From assembly GCF_000378445.1 (NCBI RefSeq), contig NZ_KB899704.1:60315-124314 (forward strand): a stretch of 64,000 nt of DNA, written 5' to 3'. This DNA is from Deinococcus aquatilis DSM 23025 (GTDB taxonomy: Bacteria; Deinococcota; Deinococci; Deinococcales; Deinococcaceae). The first letter of the stretch is position 1; each line of letters begins with the position of its first letter. A program made the translations under genes and the position numbers. Of this stretch, positions 40,969 through 50,894 are shown piece by piece. The notes beneath the pieces were generated by a model. The model worked only from the letters and a program-made list of their open reading frames with translations. It ran no database searches and was not told where the DNA came from.

Positions 40969-41640
40969 TCAAAACTGTCTTGCTGAAGGGAAACATTCAG
41001 TGGGCAGAGCGTGTTCCGGGGGAGTCTTTCCCTGACGACCCGTCAGAAAACCTCCAGTTTTCAGAGCGGAGTGCAGATTTTCGGCCTGAAAACGCAGCAC
41101 ACAGCGGCGGAGATTCACCGTGGCATGGCCCCGATGCCAGGGACAGCACTTCTCCGGCGGCATTCTTGGTGGCACACAGGCGCAACGACACACCATAGAC
41201 AACCATGCGGCGATTCCAACGACGGATTTCGCCCGCTTGGGGTTTTTTAAAGCATGCTCAGAGGGGCAAGTTGTCTCTTCCAACCATCGCCGTAGTGGGC
41301 AGGCGGATACAAGGAACAATGCTGTGTTGATTCAGCAACGAGAATCACGACTTCCCGATAAATTTGCGGTCTGCTTTTCAGACGACTCACGGAGCGCTCT
41401 GGACAACAGTGCAGGAAGCGTGCCAAAAGTTCTTCGCGGATCTGTTGGAAGCTGCGGCCCTCCTGGGGCAACAGCGTCCACATCAGCGGCATATTGAAGC
41501 CGTCCCAAACGGCGAACGGCAGCAGGATGTTGACAGTCTGGTTGCCCAGCTTTCAGTTGGTGCGATCTAGAATCAAGTGCAATTGGCCTTCGGGGAGGAA
41601 CGACAGCGCCTTAGAGCTCTTTTTGTCCCTGATCTGGATT
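40969..41640 (-). pseudogene. Decayed IS4-like transposase
   Basis: On the minus strand LSFLPEGQLHLILDRTN (about 41625-41570) is followed by TGA where this family has Trp, then KLGNQTVNILLPFAVWDGFNMPLMWTLLPQEGRSFQQIREELLARFL. This is the first catalytic-Asp region of IS4-family DDE transposases. The downstream part continues in other frames (ALKNPKRAKSVVGIAAWLSM, LHSALKTGGF). The premature stop and frameshifts mark it as inactive. Exact ends and terminal repeats could not be placed. Confidence 0.7.
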
Positions 41641-41933
41641 GAAGACCCTGCCCCTTTGTGCAGCAGCGCAGCTCCCCAAGACCGTTGGTCCCCCCACTAC
41701 ACCGCAACTCGCGCTGGCCATGTTGAAGTGGGCCTTAACAGGTGGCAGGCATGCGAACCGGGTGACCGGCGACGATGGCCGAGGCTTGCGCTGCCATGCC
41801 CGATGTTCACCGCTGCTACAACCAGGGGAGCTGTCAATCGGCGCCCCACTCTTTCACGCCTTGGCCTCCACTCATCAGCGAAGGTGCGCAACACCGCTGC
41901 AGAAATTTTGGAACATCCCCAGTGGCGCATGTC

Positions 41934-44048
41934 CTAAGGCAAAGAAACCGTAACGACCTGACCCGCCGTCAACGCAAAGGTAGTGATGGTGTTGCCGCTG
42001 TAACTTTCACTGGTGCCGAGGCCACCTGCTGCCGCACCCGTGACGAAGCCCGCACCGCCGCTCGGTGAACGCAGGGTCAAGCTCTTGGCCGCCCGATCCC
42101 AATTGCCGCTCATGCCGCTTTTCATATAAGAGGTTCGGGCCTCTATATAGGCTCCCAGGCTGTCCCAGCGCAAAGTTTTGAGGGGTAAGGTGCTGTACTT
42201 TGAATATTTGGCCAACAGCGCCGATTCCCAGTCGGACGCCAGACTGCGGCCTGAGGCATACTGACGCAGGTTGCCCTGATGCATGTAGTGTGGATAGGCG
42301 CTGCCGCTGAGGACATGATCGAGAGCCAAATCGGTCTCTTTATCGAGATACTGGGTGTAGGTGAGATCAGCTGGCCAGTACGGGGCACTGCCGGTCGGGC
42401 CGTATACTCCGTTATAGGCTCCAACAGCCTGCGCGGGCGTAGTCACATGATAAAAAACGTTGGTGGGCCACCGCGGGATCAGGAAAATACTGGAGTTCAG
42501 CGGATGGGTCAGGCCACAGTTCATGCAGCTCGGATCCCACTGACTGGGTACCGAACGGTTCGAAGACAAGTAGCGTGTGCCTGAAGTCTGTGCTGCCAAC
42601 AGGAAACTGCTGTTGGACTTACCTAAGCCGAAATCTGTTTTGAGGCCGTCGCCTCCTGGGTTGTAGTAGCCCAGCCCAGACATATCGCCCGTGACCAAAC
42701 TCTTGACACTGATATTCAGGCCCAGTTGGGCTCCGATGGTCAGGTTGGGCTGCAACTGCGCGAACGAATCATCGTAGTTCAAGAAATCCATGTACAGGTG
42801 ATCGCGGGTGTGGCTCACCCAATCGAAAGTGTTGCCAAGGCAGCGGGACATGCTGGTCAAGCGATCTGGACTGACAGCATTGGGGGTACAGCTGAGGGGT
42901 GCGGCCGTATTGGCTCCGCTGCCGTTGTACACGATGGCAAATTTGAATTCTGGGGACACGGGATAGCGCGTCTGGAGTGACGTCTGCTGCGCAGAAAGCG
43001 ACAGAGCGTCGCTGGCCGAAATGCGGAAAGCGTCGGGGCTGATGGTTTTGGTAACGGCATCGTATAAATCGCCAGGCAGGAACCAGTCGTCTATATCTAA
43101 TTGATTGAATCGGCGGTATTCGCCCAAATGCACGCCTTTGGTCAACCATTTGACGAGGCTGTAACCCAACAGTTCGGAGTGCAGCAGATCGGGATTCTGG
43201 GCGAAGGTCAGGGCCAACCGTTCGCGTCCGCCGGTGTCCGAGCGAGCCGCCAGTACACGCCCGCTGGCATCGCTGAGCAGCGGCGTGGTGATCACACCCG
43301 GCACAGCGGCGATGGTCGCCGGGTAGTTGTAAGCGTACTGAATAGGTAAGGTGACCCCTGCACGCAGGTCAGTAAACACGCTTTGGCCCGCCGCCGTAAG
43401 AATGGGATTGGCGGTGCCCGAAGCCAACCCAGCGTCACGCAGGCCGTAATCTTCGGGCCAAGAGCTGGGATAGGTGTAGAGCGAGACCTGCCGCACCTTG
43501 TAAGTTTGTTCGTATTGCCACAGCAGATTCCAGCCTGCCCAGTCCAGTGCACTTTGCCAGTTGCCCGGACTGGCCTCATACGCCAGATTTCCGGTGGTCA
43601 GGATCACGCCTTGATACTTGCCTGTGCCGTCTTCGGCCACCAGTGTACTGGCTGTAAAGCTGCCTGGCACACTGGGATTGACCACGTCGTAAGGCACCCC
43701 TGCCTGCGCCAGCATGGTGGTCGCGGCGCTTTGGGTGCCGTCATTGGCATTGGCACTTAGCACCAGCACTTTTAAGGCCACGACATTCGGATTGGGCATG
43801 ACACTCAGCGTTTGCAATGGCAATCGGGGTTTGGCTCCACGAATATTGGGCAGTGGCGTGAGGTTGTGGGCGTCAGGTTTGGCAGGCGGCGCGAGCACAG
43901 GCGCACGAAGGTGAGAGGACGGATCAGCTTGAAAGGGGACGGGGGGTTGAACCGCTGCTTGGTCGTTCTGCTGGCAGCCGTTCAGCAGCAGCACACCTGC
44001 CATGCTGAGAAGCGCCTTGGTCATCGTTCGGTGGCTGCGGTGACTCAT
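41934..44048 (-). CDS. Large lipoprotein, Agd3-like polysaccharide deacetylase candidate
   Basis: A 704-residue lipoprotein. The ATG at 44048 has AAGGAG nine bases upstream, and the lipobox LLNGC is near residue 25. The central part has LDIDDWFLPGDLYDA and FDWVSHTRDHLYMDFLNYDDSFAQL, resembling the Asp-Asp and His-rich metal motifs of NodB-fold deacetylases of the Agd3/CE18 type. An N-terminal Rossmann-like segment (VVALKVLVLSANANDGTQSAATTMLAQAGVPYDVV) also fits that family. It may deacetylate an extracellular amino-sugar polymer; a structural comparison is needed. It is a single gene. Confidence 0.75.
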   Translation of the reverse strand: MSHRSHRTMTKALLSMAGVLLLNGCQQNDQAAVQPPVPFQADPSSHLRAPVLAPPAKPDAHNLTPLPNIRGAKPRLPLQTLSVMPNPNVVALKVLVLSANANDGTQSAATTMLAQAGVPYDVVNPSVPGSFTASTLVAEDGTGKYQGVILTTGNLAYEASPGNWQSALDWAGWNLLWQYEQTYKVRQVSLYTYPSSWPEDYGLRDAGLASGTANPILTAAGQSVFTDLRAGVTLPIQYAYNYPATIAAVPGVITTPLLSDASGRVLAARSDTGGRERLALTFAQNPDLLHSELLGYSLVKWLTKGVHLGEYRRFNQLDIDDWFLPGDLYDAVTKTISPDAFRISASDALSLSAQQTSLQTRYPVSPEFKFAIVYNGSGANTAAPLSCTPNAVSPDRLTSMSRCLGNTFDWVSHTRDHLYMDFLNYDDSFAQLQPNLTIGAQLGLNISVKSLVTGDMSGLGYYNPGGDGLKTDFGLGKSNSSFLLAAQTSGTRYLSSNRSVPSQWDPSCMNCGLTHPLNSSIFLIPRWPTNVFYHVTTPAQAVGAYNGVYGPTGSAPYWPADLTYTQYLDKETDLALDHVLSGSAYPHYMHQGNLRQYASGRSLASDWESALLAKYSKYSTLPLKTLRWDSLGAYIEARTSYMKSGMSGNWDRAAKSLTLRSPSGGAGFVTGAAAGGLGTSESYSGNTITTFALTAGQVVTVSLP

Positions 44049-44669
44049 GGGTTGACTCCTTGTGTGTCGCTCAGAGCCCCCTGGACAGCCAGAGAACACC
44101 TTGCGTTGAAAGGCGATACGCCTCGTCGAGGCACCACTGGGAAAGCCGTTCCAGGGAAGTGGGCAGATCTAAACTTCCCAAACCCATACGAATGTTCACC
44201 CAGTAGGGACCGCGTCCAAGCGCCAGATGAGCACTGAAACAAGAAATATTGCGAAATGTTCCCTAGCACTTTATTGTTGAGGAGCTTTCATGAACGTTAA
44301 AAAAGTGTGAAGAACGTTTCTTATTCATCAAAGCAGCCTGCTGAGCGATACCGTCTCTGCCTCTCCACCAGTGGGCGCACCAGTTGTTAAGGCCCGAAAA
44401 GGCCAAAAAAGGGCGAAGACACCCATCAGGAAGGCCTCTGCGGATGGAGACCCCAACTGCGCTTTAGCACCAGCGCAACGTTCAAGGGTCCGTTGAACCC
44501 CACCATTTCATTGATTTTGGATCAGAGGACCGTCATCCCCATCTCGGGCCTGAAAATACTGCCTGCAGGGCCGAGGCGCTCTTCAAGACAGGGTACTGCT
44601 CCTTCCTGCTGTGCGGTCCTGTGTTGATCTTTTTGATAGCGGCAACCTGACGCACTCCAGTGAACACCG

Positions 44670-44825
44670 AAGGCCGTCCTAGGATTGACCTTGTACAACT
44701 GGCGCTGGTCACGCTGGTGCGGCTCACTGAAAACCTCAGCGATGAAGGTGCTGCGGATGCGGTTCGGGCATACACCAACCTCAAATCCTGACTCGCGCTG
44801 CCTCTCGGTCATCCTGTATTGGCCC
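44670..44825 (+). pseudogene. Fragment of an IS1182/IS5-like transposase
   Basis: The frame reads IDLVQLALVTLVRLTENLSDEGAADAVRAYTNLKS, a stop, then LALPLGHPVLA. This resembles the N-terminal part of IS1182-type transposases (LSDRQAAEAVR..DWKYALGLPLDDPGF). Only about 50 codons remain and a stop interrupts them, so it is a relic. Nothing else is supported between 44049 and 44896. Confidence 0.5.
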
Positions 44826-44896
44826 AGGCGTGCATCCACAACCTATTTGGGATCATGCCCTATTCTGTTGGTCTATATTTGCTGTTGCTGGCGCAA

Positions 44897-45280
44897 TCAG
44901 GTGCTTTTCAATCCTTTGAGGAGGGCCAGCGCCAACGCTTCAACCGGTGCGGGGGCGTTCTCAAGATATGTTCTTGCTCCGAGGGTCACCGACGCGCTGG
45001 CTGCAACAGGCCCTTCGCTGCTGCCCACGCACCATCCCCAGCCCCGCTCCTCACATGTCTCCCTAAGTGAGGCCTCCAGGAACAGTAGACCACTCGACGT
45101 TAAAGGCACCAGTGTGTCCGTCAGCTGGCCGATCGGGACCCAACCCTCAGCATAAGGATAGTCGGTATAGCGCACTTGAACGGAGGTGGAATCCCCGGAA
45201 GAGGAGAGCCGCACCCGATCCGGCAACAGGATGGCCAACTCAACTATCACCTCTGTCCAGGCCATACCCCCCATTATCAT
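44897..45280 (-). CDS. Hypothetical protein
   Basis: A possible 127-residue protein starting at an ATG with GGGAAG nearby. It reads MIMGGMAWTEVIVELAILLPDRVRLSSSGDS and continues with VQVRYTDYPYAEGWVPIGQL; no family is recognised and no signal peptide is present. Composition is protein-like, but it lies between mobile-element remnants and has no support from neighbours. It could be spurious. Confidence 0.4.
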   Translation of the reverse strand: MIMGGMAWTEVIVELAILLPDRVRLSSSGDSTSVQVRYTDYPYAEGWVPIGQLTDTLVPLTSSGLLFLEASLRETCEERGWGWCVGSSEGPVAASASVTLGARTYLENAPAPVEALALALLKGLKST

Positions 45281-45668
45281 TCACTTCCCTGTGCGGGAGA
45301 TCAACGCTGAAGTTCCCCTGCATGGTTTTCAGCGTTCGCAAAACCTTCCAAGACAGGGACCAACGATCTTCACCCTCCACCACTGCCCCATTGAGGGCTT
45401 GATGGCAATGAGTTGTCAAGGCGCTCAGACAGTACCGAAAGAAACGGGAGCTGGCCAGATCGTCTGCACAACAGGAACTTAAACCCTGATCTCCCCCCCG
45501 CTCCCCCCGTCTGGTTGGTGGTCAAGCGGGGCCTTCATCTCTTAACAATTCTGTCTCGCCCAGGAGCCAAGCGCCGTCAAGCCTCCCAGAGGTGAGCTCC
45601 AGCTTGTCGGCATTGCTGGCTTGTCACTGCAACTCAGGCAAGGTCTTGTTTCAGCTCAGCGGCTGGCT
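45281..45668. other. Noncoding interval
   Basis: Nothing supported. C-rich tracts near 45490-45515 are not in a recognisable operator arrangement. Confidence 0.4.
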
Positions 45669-46481
45669 TCAGGGCACCGGCACAATCTGATGCCGGGCAA
45701 AAAGAGCCGTCAACTGGGCACGGTCAAGCGGACCGAAATGCCGTTCCAGCACTTGGCCATTGTTCCCCACCAGCAAGGTGGTGGGAAATCCGATGACGCC
45801 GAGGGCACGTCCCACCGCACCCTGGTCGAGATACGAGGGCCCCTGGTAGCCCAGGGAAGTCATGAATGCCTGCACAGTACCGGGAGACTCCCGGGAGTTG
45901 ACAAAGGTAATGGGATATCCCCGCTGAGCAAACTCGGTCAGCAGAGGCATCTCCAGGCGGCAGGGCGGGCACCAGGTGGCCCAGACGTTCACCAGGGTGG
46001 GCTGATCAATGCTGGCGAACGTGACAGTTTCGGTGCCAGTGTCAGAGAGCCGGACGAGGGGCAGCTGCTGAGGCACCAGGGTGACGCTGCTGGCGGGGCG
46101 AAGGATCAACGGCGCCGCACCCACCACGAGGGCACCCAGGGCAGGCGGGATCAGCTGCCAGGCTGTGCGGCGGGCCAGCAGGGCCGCGGTCAAGCCAGCC
46201 GCGGGGAGCGCCCAGACCCATGTGAAGCCCCCAGTGCGCACATCCAGCATTGAACGCAGCATGCCCCCGGCACCCAGCCCACTCAGTCCGCTGCGGTAGT
46301 TCCAGAGGTAGCCTAGCCGTCCAAACAAGAGCGCAGCCAAGAGCACCCACCAGGCTGTTCGCTCCAGCGCGTTTCCCCGGCGGGCCGCCAGAAAGGTGAA
46401 CACCACCGCGCCCAGGAGAAAGCCCACCCGCGACCACTCCAGAACCAAAGAACCCAACCTCAATGCATCTGCCGTGAACAT
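45669..46481 (-). CDS. Membrane-anchored thioredoxin: Lgt-like N-terminus fused to TlpA domain
   Basis: A 270-residue protein. Residues 1-130 form about four to five helices (LVLEWSRVGFLLGAVVFTFLAARRG, WWVLLAALLFGRLGYLW) whose pattern recalls the membrane part of Lgt without its signature. Residues 135-270 are a TlpA-type thioredoxin domain with WCPPC (Cys171, Cys174) and cis-Pro in GFPTTLLV. It lies 8 bases after the CcdA-like gene, from which it should take electrons. Likely target: disulfides in exported Cys proteins. The Lgt-like similarity is weak and by eye. Confidence 0.82.
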   Translation of the reverse strand: MFTADALRLGSLVLEWSRVGFLLGAVVFTFLAARRGNALERTAWWVLLAALLFGRLGYLWNYRSGLSGLGAGGMLRSMLDVRTGGFTWVWALPAAGLTAALLARRTAWQLIPPALGALVVGAAPLILRPASSVTLVPQQLPLVRLSDTGTETVTFASIDQPTLVNVWATWCPPCRLEMPLLTEFAQRGYPITFVNSRESPGTVQAFMTSLGYQGPSYLDQGAVGRALGVIGFPTTLLVGNNGQVLERHFGPLDRAQLTALFARHQIVPVP

Positions 46482-46489
46482 AGGCTCCT

Positions 46490-47380
46490 TTACATCAACC
46501 AGTACACGAACGTATCAAACAGTCCGGCGAGAAGAAAAGTGAGTCCGGCAAGCGGCGTCAACAGGCGGTTGAGCTTGACCGTAGAGCGGGTCAGGGCCGC
46601 CTGTTGCGTGGGGGACTGGGTGAGCGCCAAGGTGGAGAGGGCCAGCAGAGGAAACGTCATGCCCAGGGCAAAGAGGGCGGGATAGCTGAATCCCAGGGGG
46701 GCCGTCAGGGACAGCGGCACCGTAATCCCGAAAAACAGAAAGAACAAGGTGGGACAAAAAGAGAGACTGAAGGCCAGGCCCAAGAGAAAAGCGCCCACCG
46801 TGCTGCCCTGAGCCTGCTGAAACTTGCGCCTGGCTTGACGCTCCGCCCACTGGGACAGGAACGGCCCCAGCGGGAGAGACGGCCGAAACCATCCGAGCAA
46901 GACCAGACCTCCGAGCAGCATCAGGGGCCCGATGAACCGGCGGACGAGCAGCAGTCCTTCTCCGGGTGCCTCAACACGGCCCTGAAAAAACACCACCGCA
47001 CCGAACCCCATCAAGCTGTACATCAGCACCCGAGCCACCAAAAAAGCCGAGGCCTGGGGCAGCGCTGTGCCCGATGTTGAACTCTTCATGACGTAGGCCA
47101 ACGCCGCTGTTCCCGTGGAGAGTTGACAGGGTGCGGTGACCGCCATCATCCCCAGAAGAAAGGGGGCGGCCAGAGAACTGCCCGCCTGAAGCCGCAGGGT
47201 GTTCAGAGCTGCATTGAGACCGGATCCAAAGGTGGCCGCCCCGCGGTAGAGCTCACCGGCCAGCGTTTGCAGGAGCGGATGAAGCGTCGGCCAGAAGACG
47301 GTGACCGCGAGCAGGACGGCGCCAGCCAGCGCCAACTTCACCCCGCGTGTGAGCAGTGGAGGATGTCGCCAGGCCTTCAT
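46490..47380 (-). CDS. ccdA: CcdA/DsbD-type transmembrane electron carrier
   Basis: A 296-residue membrane protein with about seven to eight helices. The conserved Cys pair of the CcdA family is visible in MAVTAPCQLSTGTAAL and FSLSFCPTLFFLFFG. It moves reducing power from cytoplasmic thioredoxin to exported thioredoxin-like proteins. The ATG at 47380 is chosen over a TTG three codons upstream because TACCTT ends seven bases before it, making the mRNA leaderless. It is the first gene of a pair with the membrane TlpA protein, under a direct-repeat box. Confidence 0.85.
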   Translation of the reverse strand: MKAWRHPPLLTRGVKLALAGAVLLAVTVFWPTLHPLLQTLAGELYRGAATFGSGLNAALNTLRLQAGSSLAAPFLLGMMAVTAPCQLSTGTAALAYVMKSSTSGTALPQASAFLVARVLMYSLMGFGAVVFFQGRVEAPGEGLLLVRRFIGPLMLLGGLVLLGWFRPSLPLGPFLSQWAERQARRKFQQAQGSTVGAFLLGLAFSLSFCPTLFFLFFGITVPLSLTAPLGFSYPALFALGMTFPLLALSTLALTQSPTQQAALTRSTVKLNRLLTPLAGLTFLLAGLFDTFVYWLM

Positions 47381-47387
47381 AACAAAC

Positions 47388-47419
47388 AAGGTAGGCGTGA
47401 GGTGTTTAAATTGTGTTAA
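47388..47419 (-). promoter_or_regulatory. Direct-repeat activator box and -10, ccdA
   Basis: In the coding direction: TTAACA (47414-47419), 5 bp, TAAACA (47403-47408), 9 bp, TACCTT (47388-47393), 7 bp, ATG. Confidence 0.68.
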
Positions 47420-47524
47420 GCCCTCGCCGTGCGGAGTAACCTTGATCCCGCGGCTGAATAAGAGAAGCTCTCCATCCTCTCAGCCAGAGTGATGCTCCAG
47501 GCCAGGCGAACCAACCGCACTCAC

Positions 47525-48634
47525 TCACATGGAGCCCGTTGCTCTGGCCGGTGTGGTGAGAGGGGTCATCCAGCACAGGGTGCTGCCCTGCGGCGTTGAT
47601 GACACGACCCGGACGTCTCCGTGCATGGCGCGGGCCAGCCCACGCGCGATCGTCAAACCGACGCCGCTGCCCTCCCCTCGCCGGCGGGCCGAATCCGCAC
47701 GGAAAAAGCGCTCGAACACGCGCTCCAGGTGCTCCGGGGCGATGCCAGTGCCTGCATCCTGCACCAAAAACATCGCGTGGCCCCCCTGGACGGTCACGCG
47801 CAACTGGACACTGTGACCGGGGGGGGTATGCCGCAGGGCATTGCTCAGCAAGTTCGCCAGGATCTGTTGCCCCCGCTCAGGATCAATCCACACCAGCAGA
47901 GGCGAGGCTGGGTACATCACCTGCAAGGTCACCTGGCGGCTTTCAAAGGGCAGCTCGTAGCGCTCCTGAGCTTGCCGCAGCACCTCATCCACAGCCACCG
48001 CACGCAGGTGCAACTCGACTCGCCCCGCTTCGACTCGGCTCACGACAGTCAAATCTTCGACCAAACGTTCCATGACGGCCAGTTCCCGCCGAATACTGGT
48101 CACGGCCTGCAGCGTGGGCAAGATCCCGTCTTCTGCCGCCTCTGCATACGCGCGTGCCGCCGCCACCGGGGTGCGCAGCTCATGGCCGACATTCCCGATC
48201 AGCTCCACCCGGCTTTCTTCGACCCGTTGCAACGTCGCCGCCATCAGATTAAAAGACCGGGCCAGGTCTGCCAGTTCATCCTGCCCCGCGGTGGGCAGAC
48301 GCCGGGCATATTCACCACTCGCGATGGCGCTGCTTCCCGCCTGCAAGACCCGCACCGACGCGGTGACCCGCCGAGCGGCAAACCAGGCGGTCAAGGTGGC
48401 CACCACGAGCGCCATCGGCAGGGCCACCATCAACGCCCGCGTCAACGTCCCCCGCATCCCGGCCGCCAGATCACTGCGCAGGCTCCCCCCCTGAGGGCCG
48501 ATCAGGGTGGCCATCTGCTCGACGTGATGCCGGATAAAAGGATGAGCGGCCAATTCAGCCGCCAAGATCGAGACGACCCCCATGACGCTCACCACCACCA
48601 GGTGGTGCACCAGCAGGCGCGCAAACAGTTTCAT
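47525..48634 (-). CDS. Membrane sensor histidine kinase (copy 2)
   Basis: A 369-residue paralog of the kinase at 11935, alike over the whole length. The same short exported loop (AELAAHPFIRHHVEQMATLIGPQGGSLRSDLAAGMRG) lies between two helices, then HAMP, HisKA with VGHELRTPVAAA, and HATPase motifs NLLSNALRHTPPG, DAGTGIAP and GSGVGLTIARGL. The loop keeps the HH pair. The second system may therefore sense the same or a related signal, with possible cross-talk. Confidence 0.92.
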   Translation of the reverse strand: MKLFARLLVHHLVVVSVMGVVSILAAELAAHPFIRHHVEQMATLIGPQGGSLRSDLAAGMRGTLTRALMVALPMALVVATLTAWFAARRVTASVRVLQAGSSAIASGEYARRLPTAGQDELADLARSFNLMAATLQRVEESRVELIGNVGHELRTPVAAARAYAEAAEDGILPTLQAVTSIRRELAVMERLVEDLTVVSRVEAGRVELHLRAVAVDEVLRQAQERYELPFESRQVTLQVMYPASPLLVWIDPERGQQILANLLSNALRHTPPGHSVQLRVTVQGGHAMFLVQDAGTGIAPEHLERVFERFFRADSARRRGEGSGVGLTIARGLARAMHGDVRVVSSTPQGSTLCWMTPLTTPARATGSM

Positions 48635-49300
48635 TCAGGTCTCCCGGAACCGGTACCCCAGGCCCCGGAGGGTCTCGATAAACGTGGGCGCGTCGGCATC
48701 ATCTCCCAGCTTGCGCCGAACCGCCGTGATATGCACGTCCACGACCCGGGTGGTGCCCAAGTATTCAGGACCCCAGACGCGTTCCAGGAGTCGGTCACGT
48801 GACCACACCATCCCGGGATGCTGGGCCAGCGTGACCAGCAGGTCAAACTCTGTGCGGGACAGATTGACCGCGCTCCCATTCAGGGTGATCTGGCGCGACG
48901 ACACATCTACATCCAGCGCGCCCACCACAATCCGTTCCCGAACATGGACCCGGCGCAGCAGGGCCCGCACCCGCGCCACCACTTCCCGGGGACTGAAGGG
49001 TTTCACCATGTAGTCGTCGGCCCCGGCGTCCAGGCCCTGAAGGCGGTTTTCGATCTCACCGCGGGCGGTCAGGAGCAGCACAGGCAGGTTCGGGTGAGCC
49101 GTCCGAATGTAGCGGGTGAGCTCCACCCCGCTGAGGCCCGGCAGCATCCAGTCCAGCACCGCGACATTGGCCCGCGCCAACAGCGGAACAGCGGCAATGC
49201 CGTCCATGGCAGTTTCAACGATGTGCCCTTCCGCAGTGAGGTAGGCCTGCAACACTTCGACAATTCCGGGATCATCGTCCACGATCAGGATGGTGGCCAA
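48635..49300 (-). CDS. OmpR/PhoB-family response regulator (copy 2)
   Basis: A 221-residue paralog of the regulator at 13051, with VDDD, phospho-acceptor Asp in VLDWMLPG, VKPFSPREV and winged-helix ending LRGLGYRFRET. Differences are few, and the recognition-helix region (MVWSRDRLLERVWGPEYLGTTRVVDVHITAVRRKL) is nearly unchanged, so both regulators should read the same DNA site. The TTG at 49300 matches the choice for copy 1; an in-frame extension overlaps DUF3105. Confidence 0.9.
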   Translation of the reverse strand: MATILIVDDDPGIVEVLQAYLTAEGHIVETAMDGIAAVPLLARANVAVLDWMLPGLSGVELTRYIRTAHPNLPVLLLTARGEIENRLQGLDAGADDYMVKPFSPREVVARVRALLRRVHVRERIVVGALDVDVSSRQITLNGSAVNLSRTEFDLLVTLAQHPGMVWSRDRLLERVWGPEYLGTTRVVDVHITAVRRKLGDDADAPTFIETLRGLGYRFRET

Positions 49301-49322
49301 GTCCAGATCACCCCCACGCCCC

Positions 49323-49816
49323 TCATGTGGTTCCCGACGATCCGCCCGTACACGGCGCGCCGCGTTCTGGGGTGGTTGGTCCCTGTTCATAAGTCTTGAG
49401 GAACGCCCCAATCCGGTCGTCTTGCACGCCATCGACCTTCAGTTGTTTGCCCCAAGCACTCAGGACAATGTCCGGGGACGGCTGAGCCGTAGGCGACACC
49501 AGAACGTGGGTTCGCCCCCGCGCCAAGCCTTCCAAGACCGTGACATCTGCAGCGGCCACCTGCGAACCGTAGGTGATCCAGACGGCCCCATGCTCCAAAC
49601 TGTGAACCGCGTATTCGTTGTACAGGGGCGCCTGATAGACCCCGCAGTTTTGCCAGGACGGATTGTGCGGGCCACCGACCGGAGGCTCCTGAGCGTAGAC
49701 CAGCTGGCCTGGGCGGTGGTCACCCGCTGCAAACGAGAAGGTTTGAACGCCCTGAATGTTTTGAGAGGAGCAGGCCGACAAGAAGAGCAGGGCGCCCAAG
49801 CCCAGCGAGCGGTAGT

Positions 49817-49820
<4 letters not shown>
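49323..49820 (-). CDS. DUF3105 lipoprotein (copy 2)
   Basis: A 165-residue paralog of the gene at 13739 with lipobox LSAC and the conserved core GGPHNPSWQNCGVYQAPLYNEYAVHSLEHGAVWITYGSQV. The ATG overlaps the lgt stop. The strongly conserved His, Cys and Glu cluster could be a metal or redox site. Function unknown. Confidence 0.85.
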
Positions 49821-50746
<926 letters not shown>

Positions 50747-50787
50747 GCAGCCTCCGGATGACGCTGGGCCACTGAGGAACCCGCTTT

Positions 50788-50819
50788 AAACTAACTGCCC
50801 CGTGTAAAACTTGTGTAAA
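50788..50819 (-). promoter_or_regulatory. Direct-repeat activator box and -10, lgt operon copy 2
   Basis: In the coding direction: TTTACA (50814-50819), 5 bp, TTTACA (50803-50808), 9 bp, TAGTTT (50788-50793). Hexamers equal those of the first lgt operon while the -10 has diverged. Confidence 0.72.
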
Positions 50820-50894
50820 GGTCTAGCAGCCCGCGGTGGAGGGCTGTACCCCACCAGTCGATTGATGAAGGTCTTGGATCAAGGAAGAGCCACC

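Noticed and set aside
40827..41198. 123-codon plus-strand frame
   Set aside because: It is opposite the transposase relic and has no start signal.
44294..44310. CGTTAA and TGTGAA 11 bp apart upstream of the deacetylase-like gene
   Set aside because: No -10 box lies 9 bp downstream and the gene start is 230 bases away with its own ribosome site.
47621..48802. 393-codon open frame on the plus strand
   Set aside because: It lies opposite the histidine kinase and response regulator, and its composition (His/Gln/Arg-rich) is that of a shadow in high-GC DNA.
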